Assembly: GCF_900156735.1 (NCBI RefSeq)
Contig: NZ_FTOL01000003.1
Location: forward strand, 248,001-312,000
Direction: 5' to 3'
Origin: Chryseobacterium ureilyticum
GTDB lineage: Bacteria > Bacteroidota > Bacteroidia > Flavobacteriales > Weeksellaceae
Length of the DNA: 64,000 nt
The notes beneath the pieces are model-generated. The model was not told the DNA's origin and searched no databases. It worked only from the letters and a program-made list of their open reading frames with translations. Shown here in pieces: positions 1 to 8,897 of this stretch. The position numbers and the translations under genes were made by a program. How positions within the stretch are numbered: the first letter of the stretch is position 1; every line of letters starts with the position of its first letter.

Positions 1-20
1 TTTATCCTGAATAAAAATAT

Positions 21-51
21 AAAAAGTCCGCTACAAAGCGGACTTCTTTTT
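21..51. terminator. Bidirectional intrinsic terminator
   Basis: A 9-bp stem AAGTCCGCT/AGCGGACTT (24-32 with 37-45) has an acaa loop and is flanked by A and T runs on both sides. It can end the minus-strand surface-protein cluster that stops at 109, and anything entering from the left. Confidence 0.85.
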
Positions 52-69
52 GTTTGAAAAATCTAGTTT

Positions 70-119
70 GGTTATCAGCTTTTGAGAGTTACTAGTTTTT
101 GAGGGTCATTAGTTTTTAG
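70..119. repeat. Three imperfect 17-bp direct repeats at a gene 3' end
   Basis: Three adjacent copies, roughly GGTTATCAGCTTTTGA (70-85), GAGTTACTAGTTTTTGA (86-102) and GGGTCATTAGTTTTTAG (103-119). They span the stop codon of the 137-aa gene. On the minus strand two in-frame stops, TAA then TGA, sit together inside the last copy. Confidence 0.6.
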
Positions 120-522
120 GGATTGTTTTTTTTATTTCCTCTAAAGTTGCCGTGTTTGGCAGTCCAATGGTTGTTTTACTTGTGTTCCTAGAATTTATAG
201 TATGAGATGCCTGTCTGTTGGGAATCGTTTTTTTGATGTCTTCAAGACTTGCTGTATTGGGAAGCATTTTGCCTGAAGAGTTGTCTGTGGATTTGGGTTT
301 AGACTCTTTATTTTTAACTTCAAGTCCATGATCGGAAACAAATCCTGTTTGTGTCGTTTTTTTCTCCACATTTTCTTTAGTCTCCTTCAATATCTTTGCT
401 TCATGCTCTTTTACCTGCTTTAATGTTGATGTCTGATCTTCTACAGGAGCAGATTTTGTACTTTCCTGGGCGTAGGTAATCATGCTTAGAAATAATAGCG
501 GGATGATATATGCTGTTTTCAT
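109..522 (-). CDS. Small secreted protein with a duplicated 16-residue motif
   Basis: A 137-aa protein of unknown function. Residues 1-19 form a signal peptide ending TYAQ, so it is probably periplasmic or secreted. The middle is Lys/Glu/Thr-rich and likely disordered. Two near-identical motifs, LPNTASLEDIKKTIPN (87-102) and LPNTATLEEIKKTIPK (121-136), lie in the last 50 residues; such short repeats often bind a partner, but none is known here. The gene starts 6 bp after the 840-aa surface protein and is last in a three-gene cluster, so it is probably co-transcribed. I recognise no family. Confidence 0.8.
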   Translation of the reverse strand: MKTAYIIPLLFLSMITYAQESTKSAPVEDQTSTLKQVKEHEAKILKETKENVEKKTTQTGFVSDHGLEVKNKESKPKSTDNSSGKMLPNTASLEDIKKTIPNRQASHTINSRNTSKTTIGLPNTATLEEIKKTIPKN

Positions 523-528
523 GACGGT

Positions 529-3051
529 TTATTTTATGTTGACTAATACTTGAATTTTTCCAATCTCTTTTTGATCATAATCCTGAAGTGCTTTTCCGAT
601 GACCTGTCCTATTTTTACCTTTTTAAGGTCAGCTTTCATTGCAGTACCAGCTTTGGATGAGGTAACCAAGAGATCTCCTCTTTTGATTTTACCGTTCTCC
701 AGACAAACTTTTGTAGGTATAACGCCGATCACGCCCATCGGAACTTTATTGGAAAGGTCTGTATCAATATGTTCCTCAGTAAGAAGTACTCCTGGTTTGG
801 TAGCATACACTCCGGCTACAAGATTAGAATAGGGGCTTGAAGATTTTTCTACCGTTCTGTCAGCTGTTGTTGAAATAGTAAGAATGTCACCCGGCTCATA
901 TTCAGAAATATTTCCATTTACATCAAATGCTTCTGCAACATCGGCACCACTGTTTTGTGTACCTCCGTTAAAAAAGCCTTTTCCGGTATTATCTATACGA
1001 GCCACATTTACCGTTCCTGGATTTCCAGATTTAAATACGGCAATAGATCCGGCACTATGGGTTTCTGCTGTAAGGACAGGATTAGTATTGGATGTATTAA
1101 AATTGACAAGTCTTGCTGCCCGTCCGGTTCCAAAATTAGGAACCCATGCGAAAAGAGCGTTTCCTGATCCGTCTGCTGTTGTTTCAACTCCATCTCCTGT
1201 ATTGGATGCGTTGGCGGTGATTCCATTCCCGTTTCCATCTGCAATAGCAACTAAAGCAGGTCCGTTTCCGGCGGGGTTACTTGCATGAAATAAGCCACCA
1301 AACCCTCCTGTTCCTGAAGATATTCCATAAATACCGGCAGTTCCGAAATTAGCAAACTGAGAATTGACTTCTCCTTTTACTGCAGGAGATGTACCAGTAA
1401 CCCTATCTACTTTAAAACTTCCGGCAGTACCATTTCCTATGGTCTTTACTGTTACGACATCACTTGTGTTATTTTCATTGAAGATTTCAAATCTACCAGC
1501 TCTTCCGGTTGAAAAAGAAGGAACCCATGCATACAAAGCATTTCCTGCTCCGTCAATATTGGTTTCCACACCATTTCCGTCTTTTCCGGCATTGGCTGTA
1601 ATAGCATTTCCGTTTCCATCTGTAAGCGCAATTAAGGAAGCTCCGTTTCCTGAAGGATTGGATGCATAGAATAATCCGGCACGTCCTCCTGTTCCTGAAG
1701 ACACTCCAAATACTGCTGCTGCTCCAAAGTTTCCGAAAATAGTGTTCACTTCCGCTCGTACTGCCGCTCCCACACTGTTAGTATTATCAAGCAGGAAAGA
1801 AGAGGCATTTCCTTTTGTATTGTCTGGAATATTACCATTTCCGTTTGATTTAACTTCAAAAGTATTGGCTTCGGTATTAGATTGATTTGTATTTTCAAAC
1901 CTACCAGCCCGTCCGGTACTGTTGTTTAATCCTACCTGTCCATATACACCAACTCCGGTTCCTGCTGTATTGGTAGCGATGAAACCTCTTACTCCATAAC
2001 CTCCGCCATCATTTCTTCCAACGACGGCTCCTGCGATATCACTTGTGGTAAGCCCTACAACAGCTTCTCCATTGCCATTATTACTACCCAACACCCCGGC
2101 AGAAGTCTGCGCACTGGTTGATCCTCTGAGGGCAATACCTGCTCCTGTAGAACTGGCTACACCATCACCATTACCTGATGTAGTAACGGTTACAACTGTT
2201 CCGTTTCCTACACTGGAAACATTGAGAGCGTTATTATTATTGGCATTATTGAAAATGGAAATACTTGCTGGAATACCATTATTACTGGTTGCTGTAAGTC
2301 CGGTACCTGTATTACTGTTGGCATAAACTCCGGTTCCGTTTGCTGTAGCGTTACCATAGACACCTAATCCGTTTGGAGTGGTACCATAAGCACCCCAGCC
2401 GCTTCCAGCCTGACTTCCCCATACTCCAATTCCAAGTCCTCCGGTTCCGTTATTAATTCCCCGAACGCCGCTGGAGAACCCACCTGGTGCTGTATTGCTT
2501 ACAATACCTCTCACGGCGGTAATACTTGATGTGGTTGTATTGTTGACTCCTTCCAGTGAGGTTCCATCTCCGTCATTTGTTAATGAAAATAGGGTAGATG
2601 CATTATTAACCGTATTGGTGTAAGGAATGGTGAAACTGCCACCACCGCCACCTGCCGATTTTGCATACATAGCATAAGGTACACTTAATAGCTGGCTGGT
2701 TCCTACTATTGTATAGCTGGTTCCACCTGCTGGGTCAGTTTCTGTTTTTAAATAATAACTTCCTGAAGACCAGTCAATAGAAGCAAACGTTCCTGAAAGT
2801 ACAGTTCCAGTACCTATTTCCATACTGATTAATCCATTGGCATTGGTATTTCCGGTAAGTCGTTCCGAATAAACAGCTGCTCCTGCGGGTGAGCCTTGTA
2901 GTACACTTACTCTAATGGCTATTGCCTGATTACCTAAAAGCTGTCCGGAACCATTTCTGATTACTGCTTGGTAGCTCATTTTTTCTGGAGCCTGTGAAAG
3001 CCCCATAAAGAGCCCAGACAAGATCCAAAACATGGATAATATTTTTTTCAT
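529..3051 (-). CDS. Large secreted Gly/Asn-rich repeat protein, probably surface-exposed
   Basis: An 840-aa protein. Residues 1-20 are a signal peptide. Residues 21-135 form a domain common at the N-terminus of large flavobacterial surface proteins (MSYQAVIRNGSGQLL onward, ending SVPYAMYAKSA). After a GGGGG linker, residues 140-660 are low-complexity Gly/Asn/Thr repeats in the style of beta-helical or tail-fibre proteins. Two about 115-residue units (about 409-525 and 535-651) are clear duplicates, sharing GLF-ASNP-GNG, DGNGN-ITANA and AWVP-F-TGRA. Residues 700-840 form a compact conserved C-terminal domain. I do not see a classic T9SS sorting domain; the upstream neighbour has one. Adhesion or sheath function is inferred from composition only. 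Confidence 0.85.
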   Translation of the reverse strand: MKKILSMFWILSGLFMGLSQAPEKMSYQAVIRNGSGQLLGNQAIAIRVSVLQGSPAGAAVYSERLTGNTNANGLISMEIGTGTVLSGTFASIDWSSGSYYLKTETDPAGGTSYTIVGTSQLLSVPYAMYAKSAGGGGGSFTIPYTNTVNNASTLFSLTNDGDGTSLEGVNNTTTSSITAVRGIVSNTAPGGFSSGVRGINNGTGGLGIGVWGSQAGSGWGAYGTTPNGLGVYGNATANGTGVYANSNTGTGLTATSNNGIPASISIFNNANNNNALNVSSVGNGTVVTVTTSGNGDGVASSTGAGIALRGSTSAQTSAGVLGSNNGNGEAVVGLTTSDIAGAVVGRNDGGGYGVRGFIATNTAGTGVGVYGQVGLNNSTGRAGRFENTNQSNTEANTFEVKSNGNGNIPDNTKGNASSFLLDNTNSVGAAVRAEVNTIFGNFGAAAVFGVSSGTGGRAGLFYASNPSGNGASLIALTDGNGNAITANAGKDGNGVETNIDGAGNALYAWVPSFSTGRAGRFEIFNENNTSDVVTVKTIGNGTAGSFKVDRVTGTSPAVKGEVNSQFANFGTAGIYGISSGTGGFGGLFHASNPAGNGPALVAIADGNGNGITANASNTGDGVETTADGSGNALFAWVPNFGTGRAARLVNFNTSNTNPVLTAETHSAGSIAVFKSGNPGTVNVARIDNTGKGFFNGGTQNSGADVAEAFDVNGNISEYEPGDILTISTTADRTVEKSSSPYSNLVAGVYATKPGVLLTEEHIDTDLSNKVPMGVIGVIPTKVCLENGKIKRGDLLVTSSKAGTAMKADLKKVKIGQVIGKALQDYDQKEIGKIQVLVNIK

Positions 3052-3056
3052 GGTGA

Positions 3057-3533
3057 TTATTTTTTAATGATTTTAAAGGTCTTGATGTTTTCTCCCCCCT
3101 GATTGATCCTTATGATGTACATTGCAGATGGTAGAGAAGAAAAATTAAGCTCGGATTTTGATTGTAAAATCATGTCTTTTTTGATCAGCTTCCCTTGTGA
3201 GTCGAAAAGCTGATATTCTGAACCTTTATAATTATTTGTGGTAAAATCAAGATACAGATAGTCTTTGAAAGGATTAGGATAAATTAAAATACCTTCAAGG
3301 TTTGAGTACGGTTCGAGGGTGGCAAGTGTAATGATTTCGTAAGGTTGCTGTACACCCTCCATGACCTGAGGATCAGTACCTTTGAAAAGATATGTGATCT
3401 GACCTACACTATAACAGCTTGAGCCATTACCTCCTGAGGCATCCGTTCCGGTTGCTAATACTGCTGATTGGGCATGCAGGATTGAAGCGGGAAAGATGAA
3501 CAGAATACAATAATAGATAGATATTCTTTTCAT
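3057..3533 (-). CDS. T9SS type A sorting domain protein
   Basis: A 158-aa protein. Residues 1-21 are a signal peptide ending LHAQ. The central block (GGNGSSCYSVGQITY to EGVQQPYEI) is a short module often found in front of sorting domains in Chryseobacterium. Residues about 83-158 match a Por/T9SS type A sorting domain: IYPNPF at its start, then KGSEYQLFDSQGKLI, SLPSAMYIIRI and a basic KTFKIIKK end. It is therefore expected to cross the outer membrane through T9SS. With so little cargo it may be a secreted partner of the 840-aa protein, whose start codon is 5 bp downstream. First gene of the cluster. Confidence 0.88.
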   Translation of the reverse strand: MKRISIYYCILFIFPASILHAQSAVLATGTDASGGNGSSCYSVGQITYLFKGTDPQVMEGVQQPYEIITLATLEPYSNLEGILIYPNPFKDYLYLDFTTNNYKGSEYQLFDSQGKLIKKDMILQSKSELNFSSLPSAMYIIRINQGGENIKTFKIIKK

Positions 3534-3697
3534 GAATAACAGTTTTAAGTTACTAATAAATGTCTTTTCTCAATGTGAAATTTGGGAAGACTAAATTACT
3601 GCCTATCAGAATTGAATAAGAGAAAAATAGACGAACGGCAGAAATAATCGACCAATAGCATTTGGTGAATTATTATTGGAAATCAGTGCTTGATTTT

Positions 3698-4405
3698 TTA
3701 GGATTCAAAAAAGGAAAGATTATCCTTGTAGGTCCTTCCGATAGGAAGTTTGATCTGGTGTATCAGTTCTATTTCATGACAGTTTTTCCCACGGATGAGA
3801 TGACGGGGTACAGCATAGCTCCGGTGGATTCTTACAAAAGAGTCAAAAAAGCTTTTATGAAGAAGATTACCTAGAGAATCCAGAATACAATGCTTTTTTT
3901 CAAGGGTAATAATTCTGGTATAATCTTTTAACGCTTCCAGATAGAGAATATCTGTTTTTCTGACCTGAAAAATATTGCCGCTTTCTTTTAATTTGATAAA
4001 ATCCTGCCCTAGGATGGCATCGTAGCATTCACACTTTTCTTTTGCCTTAAAAAACTCAAACAGTCTTTGCATAGAATAATGAAAACGCTCTTTAGTTAAG
4101 GGCTTGGTAATAAAATCCAAAGTGTCCATTTCAAAAGCAGATGCAGCAAGTTCGGGATAAGAACTTACAAAGATGCATGCCGGTATTTTTCTTGCCAGTT
4201 TTCTAAATTCCAGACCACTCATAGCTTTCAGATTAGTTCCTGTGATGAGAAGATCAATGGGAAGTTCGAGATAAGGAATTGCTTTTTCTGCCGAATCAAA
4301 AGAAGCAACAATTTCAATATTTTCATATTGTCTGAGATAACGCTGAAGAACCAGCCTGTCCAGTTCATCATCATCAATAATCATACATTTGATATAGGGA
4401 ATCAT
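3698..4405 (-). CDS. LytTR-family response regulator with an incomplete receiver domain
   Basis: A 235-aa cytoplasmic regulator. Residues 5-120 form a CheY-like receiver: the acidic cluster IIDDDE (9-14), a Ser in IFVSSYPE and the conserved Lys in DFITKPL are present. At the usual phospho-Asp position the sequence is LLITGTN, with Gly56. Residues about 130-235 are a LytTR DNA-binding domain (KTDILYLEALKDYTRIIT, FVRIHRSYAV). No histidine kinase gene lies beside it, unlike most such pairs. Its stop is 164 bp upstream of the T9SS surface cluster on the same strand, so it may control that cluster; this is inference. Confidence 0.9.
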   Translation of the reverse strand: MIPYIKCMIIDDDELDRLVLQRYLRQYENIEIVASFDSAEKAIPYLELPIDLLITGTNLKAMSGLEFRKLARKIPACIFVSSYPELAASAFEMDTLDFITKPLTKERFHYSMQRLFEFFKAKEKCECYDAILGQDFIKLKESGNIFQVRKTDILYLEALKDYTRIITLEKKHCILDSLGNLLHKSFFDSFVRIHRSYAVPRHLIRGKNCHEIELIHQIKLPIGRTYKDNLSFFES

Positions 4406-4600
4406 GATCTTCTGGGGTGTTAATTTTTAATTTAAATATTTAAAAATCAGAAAATTATTACATAAAGTTATTGATTTTTTATAAAACAATACGTATGTCA
4501 ACTTAAATTTATATTAAAAAGTGTTATTAAATAAAAATTGATTTTGTTTTTTTTCTGAAAAATATTATCTTGTAAAAATCATAAACATAGACAGAACTTA

Positions 4601-5824
4601 ATGTTAGAAAAGAAAGAACATAATTATGAGAAAGCAGTCTTGGTGGGAATTGTAACCCAACATCAGGACGAAGAAAAACTTACAGAGTACATGGACGAAC
4701 TGGAGTTTTTAGCTTTCACTGCCGGAGCAACTGTACAAAAGCGCTTCACTCAAAAATTAACACAGCCTGATTCCAAAACCTTTATTGGAAGTGGAAAAGC
4801 ACTTGAAATAAAAGAATATGTAAAAGAAAACGAGATTGGAACCGTCATTTTTGACGATGAACTTTCTCCTTCACAGCTGAAAAACCTGGAAAGAGAAATG
4901 GAAGTCAAAATTTTGGACCGTACCAACCTTATTCTTGATATTTTTGCGCAAAGAGCACAGACTTCTTATGCAAGAACTCAGGTTGAATTGGCTCAGTACC
5001 AATATCTGCTACCTCGACTGACAAGAATGTGGACTCACTTGGAGCGTCAGAAAGGGGGAATCGGGATGAGAGGTCCTGGGGAAACAGAAATTGAAACTGA
5101 CCGTCGTATCATTCGTGACAGAATCACTTTGTTGAAAGATAAGCTGAAAACGATTGATAAGCAGATGGCAACTCAGCGTAACAATCGCGGAAAAGTAGTT
5201 CGTGCTGCGTTGGTAGGGTATACCAATGTCGGGAAATCTACTTTGATGAATTCTCTTTCAAAGTCTGAAGTTTTTGCTGAAAATAAATTGTTTGCAACTT
5301 TAGATACTACGGTACGAAAAGTTGTAATCGGGAATCTACCATTCTTACTTACTGATACGGTAGGATTCATCAGAAAACTACCTACACAGCTGGTAGAATC
5401 GTTCAAATCTACATTGGATGAGGTACGTGAAGCAGATCTTCTGATTCATGTGGTAGATATTTCCCATGAAAGTTTTGAAGACCATATTGCTTCTGTTAAT
5501 CAGATTTTAATGGATATCAATGCTCATCAGAAACCAATGATCATGGTGTTTAATAAGATTGACGATTTCAGCTATGAGAAGAAGGATGAAGATGATTTGA
5601 CCCCTAGTTCAAAGAAGAATATTTCTCTTGAAGAATGGAAAAAAACATGGATGGCGAAATCCAAGTATCCTACTGTTTTCATCTCTGCACTTACAAAGGA
5701 AAACTTCCCGGAAATGAAAAAGATGATCTACGATGAGGTTATGAAGATTCATATTTCCAGATTTCCGTACAACGATTTCCTTTTTGAGTACTTTGATGAC
5801 GAGGAGGAAGAAAACAACAAATAA
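4601..5824 (+). CDS. hflX: GTPase HflX
   Basis: A 407-aa ribosome-associated GTPase; the family splits or rescues ribosomes, especially under stress. The N-terminal HflX domain (about 12-190) includes FDDELSPSQLKNLE and RGPGETEIETDRR. The G domain has the P-loop GYTNVGKST (206-214), DTVGF (252-256), NKID (318-321) and SALTKEN as G5. The acidic tail DDEEEEN is usual for the family. The stop codon TAA shares one base with the next ATG (TAATG), suggesting translational coupling to the DUF4919-like gene. Confidence 0.97.
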   Translation: MLEKKEHNYEKAVLVGIVTQHQDEEKLTEYMDELEFLAFTAGATVQKRFTQKLTQPDSKTFIGSGKALEIKEYVKENEIGTVIFDDELSPSQLKNLEREMEVKILDRTNLILDIFAQRAQTSYARTQVELAQYQYLLPRLTRMWTHLERQKGGIGMRGPGETEIETDRRIIRDRITLLKDKLKTIDKQMATQRNNRGKVVRAALVGYTNVGKSTLMNSLSKSEVFAENKLFATLDTTVRKVVIGNLPFLLTDTVGFIRKLPTQLVESFKSTLDEVREADLLIHVVDISHESFEDHIASVNQILMDINAHQKPMIMVFNKIDDFSYEKKDEDDLTPSSKKNISLEEWKKTWMAKSKYPTVFISALTKENFPEMKKMIYDEVMKIHISRFPYNDFLFEYFDDEEEENNK

Positions 5825-6459
5825 TGAGATACCATTTTTTCCTTTTATTCATTCTGTTTTCGGTTTTTGGGTTCAGCCAGAAATCAAAAGTAGATTTTAA
5901 GGCTATTGAAAAAAGTCTGAAAAAAACTGATTCTCCATACAATTATGAGAAGCTTATTTTTAAATATAAAGGTTATCCTAAGTCTTTAGATAGTATAGAA
6001 TCTCAATATCTTTATTATGGAAGGAATTTTAGAAATGATAAGATAACGACTTCAGATGATGGTTTCAAAAACCTGGCAGAGGCTTTTAAGCAAAATAGTT
6101 TTGAAGAATGTATCAAGCAAGGGAAGGCTTTGTATGATAAAGATCCTACCAATCTTGATATTCTTTTAATTCTTCTTAGGGCATATGATTCTAAGAAGGA
6201 TGGTAATAATTTTATGCACCATCTTACTCAGTTTCGTTCACTTGCAGATGGAATAAAGAGTTCAGGGGACGGGAAATCCGAAAAAACGGCTTATTTAGTC
6301 AATTCCGTAGGGGATGAGTATATTCTTCTTAATATCCTGAATATAGGAAAGGATTACACAAGAGGTTCAAAACCATCCAAAGACGGGATGTATGATATCT
6401 GGGAAAAAGATGGTAACAAAATTTATATCAAAGTACTTTATTTAGAACTAACCAATTAA
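5824..6459 (+). CDS. DUF4919-like secreted protein
   Basis: A 211-aa protein with an N-terminal signal peptide (residues 1-18, ending GFSQ). The mature part (KVDFKAIEKSLKKTDSPYNYEKL, then helical KNLAEAFKQNSFEECI and a C-terminal strand region ending KVLYLELTN) resembles the DUF4919 family of Bacteroidota, from memory. The helical middle looks TPR-like. It probably acts in the periplasm; function unknown. It overlaps hflX by one base, so it is co-transcribed with it. Confidence 0.8.
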   Translation: MRYHFFLLFILFSVFGFSQKSKVDFKAIEKSLKKTDSPYNYEKLIFKYKGYPKSLDSIESQYLYYGRNFRNDKITTSDDGFKNLAEAFKQNSFEECIKQGKALYDKDPTNLDILLILLRAYDSKKDGNNFMHHLTQFRSLADGIKSSGDGKSEKTAYLVNSVGDEYILLNILNIGKDYTRGSKPSKDGMYDIWEKDGNKIYIKVLYLELTN

Positions 6460-6475
6460 TCTTAAAAAACACTTA

Positions 6476-7756
6476 GTGGAATTATATTATTCATTTTCAG
6501 CATTAATCGTATTAGCATCTATATTTGCATATCTTAACTACAGATTCTTAAAACTTCCAAGTACTATTGGGATTATGGTGATTGCCATTGTGGTTTCCAT
6601 CTTTCTGGTATTGTTTGGAGAAACTGTATTACCAAGAACTTTCGGACACCTTAATAGCCTTATGGAAAGTATTGATTTTACGGAAATTCTGATGGGAGCA
6701 ATGCTTAACTTCCTTCTCTTTGCAGGAGGAATTCACATTAATATTAATGATCTCAAAGAACAGTTTCGTCCGGTACTGATATTTTCCACGGTGGGAGTGG
6801 TGATTTCCACTTTTGTGGTTGGTTTCGGGATGTTTTATTTGCTTCCTTATGTAGGAGTTAAGCTTCCGTTTATTTACTGTCTTGTATTTGGGGCATTGAT
6901 TTCTCCTACGGATCCGGTAGCGGTACTAAGTGTCTTAAAACAGGCAAAGGTATCAAAGTCTCTGGAAACAAAAGTTGCCGGAGAATCTCTTTTCAATGAT
7001 GGTATGGCTGTTGTGGTCTTCACAGTAGTTTTACAGCTTGCAGTGGGGAAAGAAGTGGATCTTGGGGTGGAAAGTATAGGTTTACTGTTACTTCATGAAG
7101 CTGGTGGAGGTATTCTATTAGGTGTTTTGCTGGGATGGGTAACGTCCAGATTGATGCGTGAAGTGGATGATTATATTATTTCCGTGCTGGTAACACTTTC
7201 TGTGGTGATGGGAGGTTATCTTATTGCCAGACAAATGCACATTTCAGGTCCATTGACGATGGTCGCGGCAGGATTATTTATGGGGAATTTTAACAGAAAC
7301 TTCAAAATGAAGTCCGTTACTCAGGATTATCTGATCAAATTCTGGGAACTGATTGATGAAATTCTGAATGCTGTACTATTCCTGTTTATCGGATTTGAGC
7401 TTTTAATGATCAAAGATCTGAAGCACTTCATGATTCCTGGATTACTAGCGATTTTTGTGGTTCTATTTGCAAGGTTTATCTCAATATGGGGTCCTACAAA
7501 ATTTACTTCTCTAAGAAAGAGTTTCAGCCCGCAGACGGTGAAAGTATTGGTTTGGGGAGGAATTCGTGGTGGGGTTTCCATTGCATTGGCGATGTCTATT
7601 CCTAAAAGTGAATATAGTGAGATTATTCTTAGTATTACCTATTGTGTGGTAGTGTTCTCTATTATTGTTCAAGGACTTACCATAGCTAAAGTAGCAAATC
7701 CCAACCAGATTGTAAAAGAAGAAGAGGAACAAGGGATTTTAGAAGATGAAGCTTAG
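6476..7756 (+). CDS. Na+/H+ antiporter, NhaP/CPA1 type
   Basis: A 426-aa integral membrane exchanger of the CPA1 family, with about 12 hydrophobic segments. Diagnostic motifs are present: GALISPTDPVAVLSVLK with the transport Asp, GESLFNDGMAVVVF, and VWGGIRGGVSIALAMSIP near the C-terminus. It exchanges cytoplasmic Na+ or K+ for H+ and so handles pH and salt stress. The reading frame opens with GTG at 6476; the first in-frame ATG lies inside the second membrane segment, so GTG is the likely start. It lies 16 bp after the DUF4919-like gene. Confidence 0.93.
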   Translation: MELYYSFSALIVLASIFAYLNYRFLKLPSTIGIMVIAIVVSIFLVLFGETVLPRTFGHLNSLMESIDFTEILMGAMLNFLLFAGGIHININDLKEQFRPVLIFSTVGVVISTFVVGFGMFYLLPYVGVKLPFIYCLVFGALISPTDPVAVLSVLKQAKVSKSLETKVAGESLFNDGMAVVVFTVVLQLAVGKEVDLGVESIGLLLLHEAGGGILLGVLLGWVTSRLMREVDDYIISVLVTLSVVMGGYLIARQMHISGPLTMVAAGLFMGNFNRNFKMKSVTQDYLIKFWELIDEILNAVLFLFIGFELLMIKDLKHFMIPGLLAIFVVLFARFISIWGPTKFTSLRKSFSPQTVKVLVWGGIRGGVSIALAMSIPKSEYSEIILSITYCVVVFSIIVQGLTIAKVANPNQIVKEEEEQGILEDEA

Positions 7757-7782
7757 TTTTTTTTAAACAGATTGTTATTAAA

Positions 7783-8502
7783 ATGAGTAGTATTGTTAAA
7801 GAAATCAAGGAAGCTCTTGCCGTCTTATCCATTCCTGAAAAAGCAGAATTCTTTCCAAGGTTTTTCAAAACAGGAAAAGGAGAGTACGGTGAAGGAGATC
7901 TGTTTTTGGGAGTGAAAGTTCCTGATCAAAGGTCGGTGGCAAAAGAATACTACTCAAAAATTAACTTGAAAGAACTAAGTGAGTTACTTTCTTCAGAATA
8001 TCATGAACATCGTCTTACAGCTCTTTTTATGCTGATTTCAAAGTTTGAAAAAACAAAAGATATTGCAGTAAAAACTGAAGTGGTGGAATTCTATCTTAAT
8101 CATCTTCCTTACGTTAATAATTGGGATCTTGTAGACTCAAGCTGTTATAAAATTCTGGGGAGATATGCATATGAAAATAAAAAAGAAAATCTTCTGAGAG
8201 AACTTTCGGAAGCTGAAGAAATGTGGCATAAGAGAATAGCAGTGGTAGGAACAATGCATTATATCAAAAAGGGTTCTTTTGAGCTTACTAAAGAATTTGT
8301 AACCAGAAACCTAAAGCATTCCCATGATCTGATGCATAAAGCAAACGGCTGGTTATTGCGAGAAATAGGAAACATAAACGAAGGAGAGCTCATCTCTTAT
8401 CTGAACTCATATTACAAAGAAATGCCAAGAACCTGCCTGCGATATGCTATAGAAAAACTAGATGAAGGAATGAGACAGGATTATTTAAAAGGGAGAATAT
8501 GA
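7783..8502 (+). CDS. DNA alkylation repair protein, AlkD-like
   Basis: A 239-aa all-helical protein of the AlkC/AlkD HEAT-repeat glycosylase family, which removes N3/N7-alkylated purines. Visible family blocks are FLGVKVPDQRSVAKEYY, HEHRLTALFMLI, LPYVNNWDLVDSSCYKILG, WHKRIAVVGTMHYI and LMHKANGWLLREIG; the Trp and Asp residues in the NNWDLVD and WLLREIG blocks match the DNA-binding concave face. Its TGA overlaps the ATG of the next gene, so the two are coupled. Confidence 0.93.
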   Translation: MSSIVKEIKEALAVLSIPEKAEFFPRFFKTGKGEYGEGDLFLGVKVPDQRSVAKEYYSKINLKELSELLSSEYHEHRLTALFMLISKFEKTKDIAVKTEVVEFYLNHLPYVNNWDLVDSSCYKILGRYAYENKKENLLRELSEAEEMWHKRIAVVGTMHYIKKGSFELTKEFVTRNLKHSHDLMHKANGWLLREIGNINEGELISYLNSYYKEMPRTCLRYAIEKLDEGMRQDYLKGRI

Positions 8503-8831
8503 TGGATTGTCTCTTTTGGAAATCATGTACTCATTATTTTTTGCACTTTGGTTTTCCGGTATTCATTGCATTGATCTTTTATCGTAAAAATTGGAAAAAA
8601 GTTTATCTCATTCTGTTGGCGACAATGCTGGTAGATTTGGATCACCTTTTTGCTAACCCTATTTTTGATCCTTCCAGAAACAGTATCGGATTCCATATTT
8701 TACATTCATATTATGCTATTGCAGTGTATTGCGCGATGCTATTTTTTAAAGGTAATATCAGAATTATTGCCATTGGACTTTTAATTCATATGATCACGGA
8801 TTTTCAGGACTTTACCTTTTGGTGTCATTAA
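8499..8831 (+). CDS. Small membrane protein, DUF6122-like
   Basis: A 110-aa protein with three to four membrane segments. His/Asp-containing motifs (CTHYFLHFGFP, LVDLDHLFANP, FHILHSYY, HMITDFQDF) resemble DUF6122 and, more distantly, metal-dependent membrane hydrolases of the YdjM type; the conserved His and Asp residues suggest metal binding, which is inference. It overlaps the AlkD-like gene by 4 bp. Two consecutive ATGs (8499 and 8502) can both serve as the start. Confidence 0.8.
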   Translation: MMDCLFWKSCTHYFLHFGFPVFIALIFYRKNWKKVYLILLATMLVDLDHLFANPIFDPSRNSIGFHILHSYYAIAVYCAMLFFKGNIRIIAIGLLIHMITDFQDFTFWCH

Positions 8832-8897
8832 AATATCATTAATATTTTCTTTTAGTCTTTAAAAAGTTATAGTTTTTTTGTATTTTGTAGTCACTTT

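Noticed and set aside
599..2326. Several plus-strand frames opposite the 840-aa surface gene
   Set aside because: They mirror the repetitive Gly/Asn-rich gene, have Pro/Leu/Ser-rich composition expected from antisense of such repeats, and lack promoters or family features.
4431..4444. Palindrome TTTAAATATTTAAA upstream of the LytTR gene
   Set aside because: Made only of A and T in a very AT-rich region, so likely chance.
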